Source: Niebla homalea
Taxonomy: Eukaryota; Ascomycota; Lecanoromycetes; Lecanorales; Ramalinaceae
Reading direction: 5' to 3'
Length of the DNA stretch: 64,000 nucleotides
NCBI GenBank assembly: GCA_019925105.1
Contig: JAHGAU010000006.1
Coordinates: 1,612,001 to 1,676,000, forward strand
Part shown: one piece after another, positions 46,256-56,531 of the stretch
Layout of the letters: each line of letters begins with the position of its first letter
Numbering within the stretch: position 1 is the stretch's first letter
The notes under the pieces: generated by a model
What the model was told of the DNA's origin: nothing
What the model saw: the letters and a program-made list of their open reading frames with translations, nothing else
The model's database searches: none
Position numbers and translations under genes: made by a program

Positions 46256-47068
46256 ATGTCGACCACGGAGTATGTGGGAATCTCGAAGCTGATGGGACTT
46301 TCAAATTACGCATCTTGGCGTGTGGACGCTGAAGCATCCCCCATCTTGGCTGGCATTTGGGACGTTGTTAAGACAAATACGATTTCAGCAGTCACGACCA
46401 TTGAACCGAATCCATTGGAGGAGTCATTAGCCCAAGCAGATGAACTTCCTAGACTTAATAAAGAGGTTCAGGACAGGTACGACAAAGCATGGGCTATCCT
46501 CATTCTCACGATCGACCATCCTGTTCGTCAGCATATCCGTTCAATCCACAATCCTTACCTTATTTGGAAGAAGCTGGAGCAGCTTTACGGATCTGGGTGC
46601 ATGATAGAGCGAGAGACCAGGCCGTTTGTGATCTGTCTTGACTAAACTCATCCAAATTTGCCAGCTTGCATGAGTATGCTCATGAGGTCAAATGATATCA
46701 AGAATAATCTTGTCGATATAGGAGCACCCGTACCAGATTGGATAGTTGTCATGTTCTTCAAATTGGGTCTTGACAGGATGTATGGCCCATATGTATCAGC
46801 ATTGGACCAAGCGCCAAAGGCCAAGGGAGCCGAGATGGATGTCGATCAGCTCACTGTTGCTCTTGTTCAGCACGGTTGTCGCATGAGAACCCAAGATGAG
46901 GCCGTAAATCGAGGCAGGCTCGAGTCGAGAACCACAAGAAACAGGATAAGCGGAAGGGAGGCAAATAGAATGGGAATACAAGATAGAACCGATGAAAAAG
47001 ATATCTGCACAATCAGAACAAACACTTGTGAGTTCGACATCTTGGTTCTTGTAGATATCAAGCAATAA
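46256..47068 (+). mobile_element. Ty1/copia-type retrotransposon gag relic
   Basis: The frame from ATG 46256 reads MSTTEYVGISKLMGLSNYASWRV-like sequence, then KAWAILILTIDHPVRQHI and NPYLIWKKLEQLYGS, the gag/UBN2 pattern of Ty1/copia elements. A stop at 46643-46645 interrupts it, after which the same frame continues with LVDIGAPVPDWIVVMFFKLGL and DVDQLTVALVQH to 47068. The expected CCHC knuckle, protease, integrase and reverse transcriptase are not seen downstream, and no LTRs are evident, so this is a dead internal fragment. Confidence 0.75.
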
Positions 47069-48225
47069 TGTGGATCAGGCCTTGGTTTCGATGGGCTCTG
47101 GCCCCTGCTGCCATAGCCTTGAGTGATCTTCTCTTACCCGTTTTGGTTTCTGGTGCGAAGAGCCTAGACTAGATGTTTGCGGATCAAGGGGGAGACTTCA
47201 GTAACTCATCGTGACCGCAAAGAACATAAAAAATTATTACACAATAGCGATTGTAGCGGGTTACATCATACCACTCTTTCAAATTTTGAATCGGTAGCCT
47301 CCGTGCTCTCTCATCTCACACCCCTTTGGACCTTTAACACCATCAATTGCAAAAAACATCGATACGGAGACGTTGACGGGATAATCAAGACCGAGCGATC
47401 CATTCATCATTACCTACAGGATACACCGACGTAGCGACCACCTCCGTATCAAGTCCTGCGGCGGCACTGACCAACAACGTATCCACTTTTTCAACGGTAC
47501 GAAAGGTTCTCCCCTGGCCCGATCTGGAGGCCTGCCCCTCCTTGCGCTCTTTCGTCCTAGGCGCCTTCAATGGTATGCAGATCGGCATGAACCGGCTGGG
47601 CAGGAGACCAGGGTTTTGTAGTCTATCTGGTGGGGCCTGGTCCTTAACAAAGCACACCGCGATAGCTTACGAACATGTATTAGGAAGACACGTCGAGGCT
47701 TCGAATGATTTAAAGATGTGGATTAGCATGTTCATCTTATTCAGCTCCGGCTGTAGATCAACGGCTTAAATGTGTAGGTCGAATTCAGAAGATGGCAGAG
47801 TAACATCAGCCAGTTAAGACGTGACCGGGAAGTACTTTTGATGACAAATGATGGAACAAGGCTCGGGTGCAGTAGTTATTTATCTCATATCCAATATTTA
47901 GTCGATGGGTACTGGTATTTATCACATTGCCGAAGACTGAAGGATGCAGTCAGGCGTTTCGTGCCCTTCTATGGTCGTTGATTTAGTGTATCTTGGGTCG
48001 AGATTAGAATTTGGTATTATTGATGTACTTCATCCACAAGTGGACATGGAGTGAGGTGGTTTAACGGCGTAATTTAGAGGTGTTGGAAGCAATCCCTAGT
48101 AGGATTGTCGTGCTCAGGATCCATAGAAAGAAAAACCTTTGCAGGCTGAGCTCCAGCAACTTCTGAGAGAATGCAGTGCATGCATTGAGCTCGAGCATGA
48201 GTAGAACAGACCTTCGGCCCCTTGA
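47069..48225. other. intergenic, probable decayed retroelement sequence
   Basis: About 1.15 kb. Short frames at 47385-47660 (-) and 47177-47434 (+) give no clear copia protease or integrase motif. I see no LTR. Nothing else supported. Confidence 0.35.
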
Positions 48226-49439
48226 TCAGAAGTCATAGCTGATGATCTGATCTTCCGGCGTCCTGGGCTCTTCGTTCAACTGCCCAGTCGCCAAGTCTCT
48301 CAGACCTCTCTCCTTCGGCTTCATTGACCTCCATCCCCTGGATTGCTCTCCCGCTACCTCAGGGTCCTCTTCCTCTACCGTTGTCTCAGCTTTTTCCTTG
48401 ACCCTTGCCTCCCCCTCCTCCGCCGTGCCTGCAGCCCTGTTGCCGTCGTCCCAATCCATTATCTTGGCATTCAGTTCCTCCTCTCTTGCCAGCACGTCAT
48501 CTTCAAACCCCCGTGTCATCTCTTCCGCGTCCCCCTCTCCTGACGCACGATCGTCTTCGTCGCCCGGTTCCTCAGCTCCTACGTCGTCCAAGCCCGGCAG
48601 CGGCAGCGACGCACCAAATTGCATCGTCGGAATTGTTGCTACCTCCTGGCCATGGATCAATGCAGTGTGGTTCGCCCAATCAGGCCCCTTGACTACCTCA
48701 TCCTCTGGAGGTTCGTAATATGCCTCATAGGCCATATCGAGACCCCCTTCCTCTGGTAGGTCGCCTCCCAAGATCCATGCCTTCTCTCTGCTCCACCATT
48801 GCTTTGCAACATCTGTGTCGCGAAGGCCCTGCATCTTGAGGGCCTCCTTTCTTTCGAAGAGCAGTATGATGTATAGCCGCTTTGCATGCCGTAGGACTTC
48901 ATCTTCGTTGAGGGCTTCGTGTATTTCCTCAATGGTTGATGACTTGGAGATGCGCGTGAAAGCCTGCCTTTCACGTTCGGTAGGCAACAGCTCACCACCC
49001 CGCACGATCCGGTCTTCGAGCCAGCGTCGATCCTGACGCCGATTTGTTGTCCAGTCTTGTTTGATTTGTTGTTCGGACTTGTGCTTGGCGCCAGCAACAG
49101 CGTAGAGATTCGACATCTTGAGAGGGTAGTCTGAGAGAAACGTGATCAGACCATGATTGTAAGTGTTGAAGGCTGCACGTATGTTGTGAAGCAGATGGAC
49201 AGTGTTCGTAAGACACCACAAAAATGGTTGAGGCTGTTGCGCAAGATACAGAGAAAAAACCACATACCTCCCACGACCTTCTTGCTGGCATTCCGGACTC
49301 TTTGACGTCGCCGATACTGGTGCTTTTTGACCCTTGTAAAAAGGCTCTTTTGAGCGGTAGCTTTACGGCTGCGATGAGGCTTGTTGTTAAGAATCGCGGT
49401 CACGGCTTTGCGCCAGGCTCGAGAATCAACCCGTGTCAT
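48226..49439 (-). CDS. DWWG-family paralog D (divergent member)
   Basis: The 358-aa protein has exon 1 at 49268-49439 (MTRVDSRAWRKAVTAIL.., with a strongly basic end, YRRRQRVRNASKKVV), a 137-nt phase-1 intron and exon 2 at 48226-49130. RRQDRRW near residue 87 is intact, followed by SSTIEEIHEALNEDEV and FERKEALKMQG. The DWWG motif is altered to AKQWWSREK near 168, at the same ~81-residue spacing as in B and C. DWANHTALIHGQEVATI and ASLPLPGLDD match paralog C. The acidic C-terminal half ends in RTPEDQIISYDF. It faces tRNA-like copy 3 head-to-head (~780 bp). Function unknown. Confidence 0.68.
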
Positions 49440-49707
49440 GGTAGACAAACGGTCAGGATGTAGGAGGAGTTGAGCGATTGGCGGCTCGAATCGAGTGCAC
49501 GATAATGGATGAAATCGGAACGTGTGCAAGGGGTGGTTGTATTATGACAAGGACAGTAGGATATATTTTTAGTTGGCAGTCCAAGTAGTGAGGGATGTTT
49601 TCAACAGAGATGGACTGGCAATTTCGAAGCTAGGACAACAACAAGAAGTGGGGAACGAGAGGAAGCGCAGATGTGTTATCATTTATACATCATGTGAGCA
49701 CGGCTAT

Positions 49708-49722
49708 GAGTGGTGCTAGCCG
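49708..49722 (-). promoter_or_regulatory. CTAGCACCACT motif upstream of paralog D
   Basis: On the minus strand GCGGCTAGCACCACTCATAG lies about 270-280 bp upstream of the ATG of paralog D. It carries the same TAGCACCACT core as paralogs A and C. The adjoining ATAGCCGTG is echoed upstream of paralog B. Confidence 0.45.
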
Positions 49723-50218
49723 CATCTGGCATTGACACATACGCAACAGTCTGCCCTGCAATTACCCTGGCAACGACACAATGGAGTCTGCCTTGATGAG
49801 CCTTATCCGTACTCGGAACTTCGAGGAGTCTTCTAATGTCTTTCAATGTATCAATCAAGACTCTGCCACCAAGAGAAGTGTTTCAAAATCGTTGTTGGGA
49901 GGTAGATATGTGCTTCGAGCACGACGTAGTTCAATCCAGGCGTTAACTTGGGCCGCTTGTCAGAGCCTCAGAGCTATTTGGGGATATCAGACTGAAATGA
50001 AAGGTTGTTGTGTTGTATGATTCACCTTGGCGGTTTGAAACACCCAGATGTACTCTCCACCAACGCATAGGTGCTTTAGCTGTTCCACGCATCACTATCA
50101 ATGATAGGCCTCAAGCCTTTATGCATGGTCATGCAGGAACAAAAGTTTATAGACTGGTTATGGCTAGGATGAGTGCGCCCTAATTTAGGCTCCCGCGATA
50201 AGGTATATATTTCAAAAT

Positions 50219-50480
50219 AAAGTTCGGGAGATCATGGCGGAGTGGTTAAGTACCATGGCTATGCTTCCACTCCGTAACAAGTTGCTCTGAGGGCTTCCAG
50301 AGTATGTGTACATGACAGGCGCGTGTAGTCATCGCTCGGGAGGGGCCCCTCCTGGGGTCGGTCCTGTACATTTGACTTTGAGTTCCGAGGGGACGCTTAA
50401 TTTTTTGGTGTTTTCTGGCTTTCCCATGTCACTGTCGCCGGATGTCGCTGGTTCGACCCTCACAAGAGTTCTTTTTTTTT
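50219..50480 (+). ncRNA. tRNA-like Pol III-type unit, copy 3
   Basis: TATATAT at 50204-50210, sense AAAGTTCGGGAGATCA, then A-box TGGCGGAGTGG (50235-50245), B-box GGTTCGACCCT (50450-50460) and a T9 run (50472-50480). A 14-bp palindrome GGAGGGGCCCCTCC lies at about 50340-50353 between the boxes and would form a strong hairpin. An internal T6 followed by GGTGT is shared with copy 1; GATGTCGCTGGTTCGA and CTCACAAG are shared with copy 2. The unit is divergent from paralog D. It lacks cloverleaf pairing; calling it an RNA gene is inference. Confidence 0.42.
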
Positions 50481-52325
50481 GCAACAGAATTTTTGCAAAA
50501 ACAAAACCCACCTAAAATTCAGTCTCCAGGTCCGACATAGCAGCACGTTGGAATCTGCTTGCCATGGCTCTGTGTCTCAGAAGGAAGGCTTGTCTTGTTG
50601 TAAGAAAAGGACATGGGTATTCACGCTGTCTTTGAGGTCTCGGTGACACATGTTCCTCTTCAAGTGACTTCGACCTACCGTCGATCTGTCTTGACTGCGG
50701 TCTCACTCATTGAGATCCCGATAATCACAATGGCAGAGGCTTTGGATGTGCACCTCAGCAAGGACACCAAACTTGAAACGACTCGTATCTGCTGCAGCAG
50801 AAATACGACTTTAGCATAGTCTCATACTTTGTAGCGATCCATCCAAATAATTTGGGCTTTGAACAGACCACCCCGAGTCCTCTTCTCTATGTCACCACTA
50901 CCGCTTTGGAAGGCGTCGATCAGCACTACCATACCATGCAGACCAGCGAGCGACAGACTCGATGATCATTAAGTCAAGGTGTCTTGGGTGCTCAAGCACC
51001 AGCTCATTCGTTTCGCTAAAGCTTCGGAGCAACAATGGATATTCATTGCCATCACCCGTCCTTGGGCGTCTTCAACATGAACTTCCTCAGAGACAAGCAT
51101 CGACGCTCGTCGAGCCCCAACAACCCCAATTCATCGTACTGGAACGATGCCGCAATGACCCTGCCGACCCAAGCTCTCCAGACATGCAGGAGCGACGAAA
51201 ACACAAGATTGGCCCAAGCCCAAGCCACCAAACTTCATACTCATCAGTCAGTCGGATCATCACCTCCAATCACCCACATCCATCCAGCTTTCACGACCGT
51301 GTACTGCCATCCGCCCTTCTTCCATCGAATACTCCAAACTCAGCAGCAGATGTCGTCGTCCAAAATAGCCTTTTCAAGCCATACCCGCTCGGCTGCCCCT
51401 TCCCTATTCTACCGGTGACCGCAACGGCGCCAAGCCACCAACCAGCGCAAGCGAGCGCATCCCTGATTCCGGATGTCCTCCCAATGCGACAGCAACGACG
51501 GTGCGCGCGCGCGCGGGTTTTGGAGAATAAAGAGGTGTGTGGGACGATATGTTCATTGATGACCATGACGACTGTGGAATCTGTGTGCCGATGGCAAGGT
51601 AGTGAGGGTTTTTTTTTTGGTTGGGAATAGGCTTCACGTGGAAGGGAGGGGAAAACGGATTGCACCATCATCTTCCAGCTTGCAGCCGCGGTGCTGGCCC
51701 GGTGGGACTAGAGAGTAGAGTACTATTGTTAGGAGCAGCATCCAATTAGCAATCTTCTCTACCCCGTCAAAACCCTCCAGGTATATACCGTATCTATCAT
51801 TATCTCGATCTTTCCTGCGCAGAACTTCCATACACATCATCATCACTTGCATAGAAATTATCAACTCTTGGAAATATGTAAAGTGTGTGTGTGGATTGAG
51901 AGGTACAAGTACTCTCTGCTTTTTCTGTGTCCAAAAGCATGTTTTCCTGATGATATCCCGGTATTCGCTGTGAATAGAAGCCGTCGTTGTGAGAGTACCC
52001 ACGTTTGCCAGTTTACTTGCTTTGCTCCTTAACAAGGATTGAGGCGTGGATTCTCGTTGAGTTGTCGGGGAGGGGAAGGCATCTTGTGCCGAAAGGGTGA
52101 GGGAGGCCGTGTGCGCGGTAATGGGTAGGTCCGTCAGCTACCAGGTGACTTTTCTCCAGACATTGGGAATACGCGCTGAAGCTTAGGAAGGCAAGGGCAT
52201 TGAATTACACGGAACAGTGCAGAATCTGGGATAACAAGACATTTGGATTACTATTGATACAAATGGCGCTTCCGAACATGGACCGGCATGTTCGGAAAGC
52301 CTCTCCATCCAAGTGTCCAGGTGAA
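50481..52325. other. intergenic; one doubtful ORF at 51035-51418
   Basis: About 1.85 kb. An ATG frame at 51035-51418 (127 aa, with NFLRDKHRRSSSPNNPNSSY) overlaps a longer frame at 50962-51630; neither has a recognisable domain and only one at most can be real. A (CG)n run occurs near 51505-51520. No other feature is supported. Confidence 0.3.
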
Positions 52326-53893
52326 TTACTCCTCGAGCCCAACCTTCCTGCTCACGACCGTCTTCTGCCCATTCGAGCCCCCAATCCTCGCCTTCCCACT
52401 CCTCCTCCTCTTCGTCTTCTTCTTGCTTTTCTTATTACACGTCCCGCTGTTACTGCTGCCACCAGTCCCACCTGTTCCGGTAGTAAGCGTGCTGTTTCCA
52501 TCATTCCCTCCATCAGTGCTGCCAGTACCGGTGCCGGTGCCACGGGCCCTGGCCATGTAGCTCTTGAAGCCATTGGTACCGCTGCCGATGCGGCCCTGGC
52601 CGGGGATGGGGGAGCCTGATGCGGTGGTGCCTGTGCCGGTGCCAGCGACGCCAGTAACAGTTGCGCCAGTACTCATGTTTCCCGCGGCACCATTACCGAC
52701 AGTGTCTGAACCAACGGGGTCAGAGCCCACAGTATCCGTGCCACTGCCCCCGCCAAACTTGGCCACGAAGCACTGTTTCATGAGCGGGACGTCGTTTCCG
52801 CTGGCATCCAGCAGACTTAATGCGTAGCTGGCGGGGAACCCGCCGGCCGACCACGCGGTCCAGCCGAGATAGACGTCCGAGTTCTGGTTCAGGAAGTCGA
52901 GCGCCTCGCAGACGTACGTCAGGCAATTGGGATCGGTGCCGCCACCACCCAGCTCGGTCACCAGGGCTTGGCGCTTGTTCTGGCGCAGGAAATCGAGGGG
53001 AGGTTGGAAGCCGTCGCTGATCTTGTTGGAGATGCAGCTGGTGGATGTACCGCTGCCGTCGTCGAAGTAGTTGTGGAAGTCGTAGATCAGGCCCTCGGTG
53101 TCGCCACCGGGGTTGGTCACATTAAGAAGGGCGGCGGCAGAGCCGTCCGAGACGGAGGCGCCGGGGGAGTCCCAATCATTGCCTAGATAGACACGTATCT
53201 TTAGGGGGTTTGACTTTTTCTGCGCGAAGGAGGACATGATGAGCATGAGCATAGCGCTTACCTGGTAACAAGATCATTTGGGTAGTGGCTCCGGCGTTTC
53301 TGATGGCGGTGACGGCTGCTTGGACGGTCTCTGCCCAGGGGCCGATCTGCACCTCGTGTGGTTCGTTCATAATACCCATGATGACTTTGGCATCACCCTT
53401 GTATGCTGTGGCAAGCTGACTCCAAGTGTTTGCGAAATCTGCATTGCTGGGACCACCCTGACCAATGATCTGATTGTTCCAACGGGCATAATTGTGTATG
53501 TCGATAATGCAGTGGACGCCTAGTTTGATGCACGATTGCACAAGACTGTCGTAATACGTGAAATGGGCCTGGTTAAGTGGACCGCCCGGTGTGTCAACCA
53601 AGAACTCCCAACCAATAGGTAATCGAAAGATATTCTGCTTGTCGGCGCTGACAAAATGTTGCATTTGTTTGTCACCACCATTGGTGGGGTCTTGACTGGC
53701 CGGATTGCATCCACTGCCCTGTTTGAGAGATGTCAGATGTGATGGGATGCTAATGAGGTTCCAGAAAGAGACTCACGTCAGTACCACAGCCAAAATCAAA
53801 ACCTGCGATGTTGACTCCAGCATACTGGCATTGTGCAAACGTTGAAGTGATACTGGATGCAATGGAAAAGACGGTGAGTAGTCGTGAAAGCAT
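52326..53893 (-). CDS. secreted GH5 endoglucanase (cellulase) with Gly/Thr/Ser-rich tail
   Basis: A 476-aa secreted glycoside hydrolase family 5 enzyme that cleaves internal beta-1,4-glucan bonds in plant cell walls. Exons are 53777-53893, 53262-53718 and 52326-53182 (introns 58 and 79 nt). MLSRLLTVFSIASSITSTFA is a signal peptide, followed by YAGVNIAGFDFGCGTD, NIFRLPIGWEFL, CIIDIHNYARWN, MGIMNEPHEV (acid/base Glu, ~158), IYDFHNYFD, LVTELGGGG (nucleophile Glu, ~268) and YLGWTAWSAG. Both catalytic residues are present. After ~310 comes a Gly/Thr/Ser-rich linker with no cellulose-binding module but a basic patch (KKSKKKTKRRRSGK). Confidence 0.92.
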
Positions 53894-53920
53894 TTTGCCT
53901 GCAATATGCTCTCGAACAAT

Positions 53921-53949
53921 GCTATGATGCTATGATGCTATGATGCTAT
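53921..53949. repeat. 8-bp microsatellite (GCTATGAT)n
   Basis: About 3.6 copies of GCTATGAT, starting 28 bp upstream of the GH5 start codon, in the 5' UTR or core promoter. A length-variable site is possible. Confidence 0.85.
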
Positions 53950-55446
53950 TCTCCCAGAGATGGCACCCTAACAACTGGTTATGTATCAAAGAGAACGGCA
54001 GACGGTCACACTTAACAAAATTCATTCAACGAGGCCCCCAAACGGCAAGACAACGAATGGCACAATGATAAAACCAATCATTTACAGAGTCAACTTGACG
54101 ATAGGTTCACGGGCGGCAAGAGCTCGAAGAAATGAAAGGTGTGGGACGGCATCGTGCAAGCCAGGTGGTATCCAGCCCGCTCAACAAACAATTCGAAACG
54201 AAGACCGCGTTGGTCTCTTCGTGGATGCAGCATCCATTCGGAAACCTTTCCCGCCCTGCCATTCGTCCATAGGCCGTTCCCTGTACCTGAATTTGTGTCA
54301 AAGGAGATCTTTGGGGATATGTTAGCATTGGAATAGGGGCATTGGAGGCTCGGCAGATATGGTTTCAATTTGCCGCCGACCTTGAAACGCTTCGCATCTC
54401 GGACACAAATCCACGAAAGCTTCGGTCTATCGTGCGATCTTCGTACGTATCGCTGATCAGATTCAGGTATTGGATCGTCATAGTTGACCATGGCGCTTCC
54501 ATCATACCGTCATTCGATCCCGTTTCTGGGACAGTCAGAATCCTTGGGTATGAGCTTGCAACAAGTCACAAGACCACAGAGGATACAGCATGTCCGCAAT
54601 AAAATATGGATTCATGCATTGTATGCCTTTCGCATTTGCTCCCACGAAGCGGTCATCCAAGGATCAGGATGCAATCAGTGCCAGAGCCCAGTCAAATCGT
54701 TTCATGCATGCTGCCTTTGCTTAAAACGAGGGAATAATCTGCGGCTTATCTGGCTCCCCGTCATAAGCTCTTTAGCGAATCGTTACAGATTGCACGGGAA
54801 GACCGAGCTTTGTACATGGGCCTACTACTGAGCTCCAAATATAGATTCGTCAATCAGATATCACAATGCAAGCACGGCAAAACGGACATCAAACGCCCTA
54901 GCATCCTCTCGCTTATTGTCATCGCTGTCAGAGAGTAAGACATACTGTAAATTGGGACGGGCGTACCTGTGAGCCATGTACGGATACAGCGGGAACACTA
55001 TGGACGAGATCTTGCGACTGGCCTTCGGTTCGGATTGTTGTTTTGCCGATTGGTCAAGCAGCAAGAGTGAAACATTTGGACGTCCACTGCAATACAGTAA
55101 ACGCCCTTCATAACGACCCACTGAGTTGATTAATTGTATGGAGGGTTCACTAAATTGACAAAGTCCTTTGGAACTTGCTACCAATTCTAGCAACCTCTTT
55201 CCACTATACGTCTGACTGAATCCAAAGATCCAGCACGAGGCCGCTGGCGATTCAACCAAATCAATCATTCACCGTAGACGAGAACCGGCCACAGCTCTCC
55301 GCCACACATGTAGAGCTACCCCGAGAATCTTCGCCGCCCCATGTAGACAACGCCCATACCCACTTCTCCATATCCTCTCTTCAAAGTGGCCTATCCTTAT
55401 CCAAATCTCCCCAATCTCCCCCCAACCCTCTCATACGCCCCCCATT
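53950..55446. other. intergenic
   Basis: About 1.5 kb between two minus-strand genes. Short frames on both strands (for example 54090-54491 and 54861-55268) show no domain. Nothing supported. Confidence 0.4.
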
Positions 55447-56110
55447 TTACTTCCCCATCCTCACCCCTTCCAACACAGCCTTGGTATCCGCCTCCTGGCC
55501 CAGCAACCCCAAATTCCGTATCTGCCCAATCTTCGGCGCGTTCTCCCTCGGATGCGCCGCTTCCGCCCTCCGGTATGCTTGCTGTATCATTCGCGTTCTC
55601 AATGCCTGGTGGCCGCGAGCGAGCGTTAGCGGGCACAATATCGAAAGGAACGAGCGCACAAGCACAGCGTAGCGTAGCTCGTCAAGTAGCGAAGCATGTA
55701 GCGTACGCAACCTATGCATCGAGCTTCGACGATAAACAAGAAAAGGGGGGGGGGAAGCGAGCGAGCGAGCGAGCCAGCCCGACAACCCGTCCCGTTGCGT
55801 GCACTCGCCACAAACGTACCTCTTTCCGATGATGCAGGCATTCCTCGTAATCCTCGAGCTGCGGTAGACATTTCTTCGCGCCGGAGACGTCCTCGGAGGA
55901 GGTGTTGATGACGTAGCAAGCCAGCATTTCTTGCCAGAAGGGGAAGCAGCGCGATTGCCCTGTTTGATGAATCGTACTTGTCAGTTGTCCGGGTTTGCGA
56001 TTGGGAGGGCACGTGGAGAGAGGACGGTAGAGAGGGTTCTGGGGAAGAATCGGTGATGAAGACGGTGGGGGCAGGAATTTACCTCCAGAGAGGCCGTAGC
56101 CTGAGGCCAT
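55447..56110 (-). CDS. mitochondrial complex I 15 kDa subunit (NDUFS5 type)
   Basis: A 108-aa accessory subunit of NADH:ubiquinone oxidoreductase, on the intermembrane-space side. It has three exons: 56083-56110 (28 nt), 55820-55959 and 55447-55605, with introns of 123 and 214 nt. Twin CX9C motifs are complete: CFPFWQEMLAC and CLPQLEDYEEC, as expected for Mia40-dependent import. ECLHHRKE joins ALRTRMIQQAYRRAEAAHPREN across the second splice, then NLGLLGQEADTKAVL closes the protein. The match spans the whole length and there is no cleavable presequence. The 214-nt second intron is long for this window and contains GCGA-type simple repeats. Confidence 0.92.
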
Positions 56111-56531
56111 GATGACGGGGAGCGTGAGTGTGGGAAGGGACGTAGGCAATGGAGGTTGGAAAGGTGGACATGGACGCTTTTTCCTTGCGGAACTTCTGTC
56201 GGGTAATCTTCGGCGGCTTGGTAGAGCTTATATCAAAATCGAAGTTCATATATTCTATTAATAATACCTATGGGTATATTCATATTAGTGCATTTACGGA
56301 ACAAATGAGTAAGACTGGGGGGCTTCAGGGTATTGATATTGATAAGAATACGTACAGCTGAAGATTGATTATGCGAGTTTTGGTGCTGATGCAGATATCT
56401 CTCATTCGCTTGATGATGCATTGCCAATCGCGGCGCTGGAAGTATGCCACAAACGCCAACACCTCGCTATGCTTTCAACTCCCTGATCCAATCCCTGATG
56501 CCAGCGCTGCCTCGGCTGCCCGTGCAGTGGG

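Noticed and set aside
33565..50480. Calling the three A-box/B-box units functional tRNAs with long introns
   Set aside because: Acceptor and T-stems do not pair properly and no anticodon arm is evident; box spacing of 200-250 bp is far outside tRNA range.
33565..50480. Calling the three units ordinary tRNA-derived SINEs
   Set aside because: SINE heads keep the A- and B-boxes ~30-60 bp apart and end in a LINE-like or A-rich tail with target-site duplications; none of these is seen.
50962..51630. 222-aa + strand frame
   Set aside because: No domain, biased composition, and it overlaps another frame at 51035-51418 with equally weak support; neither is convincing.
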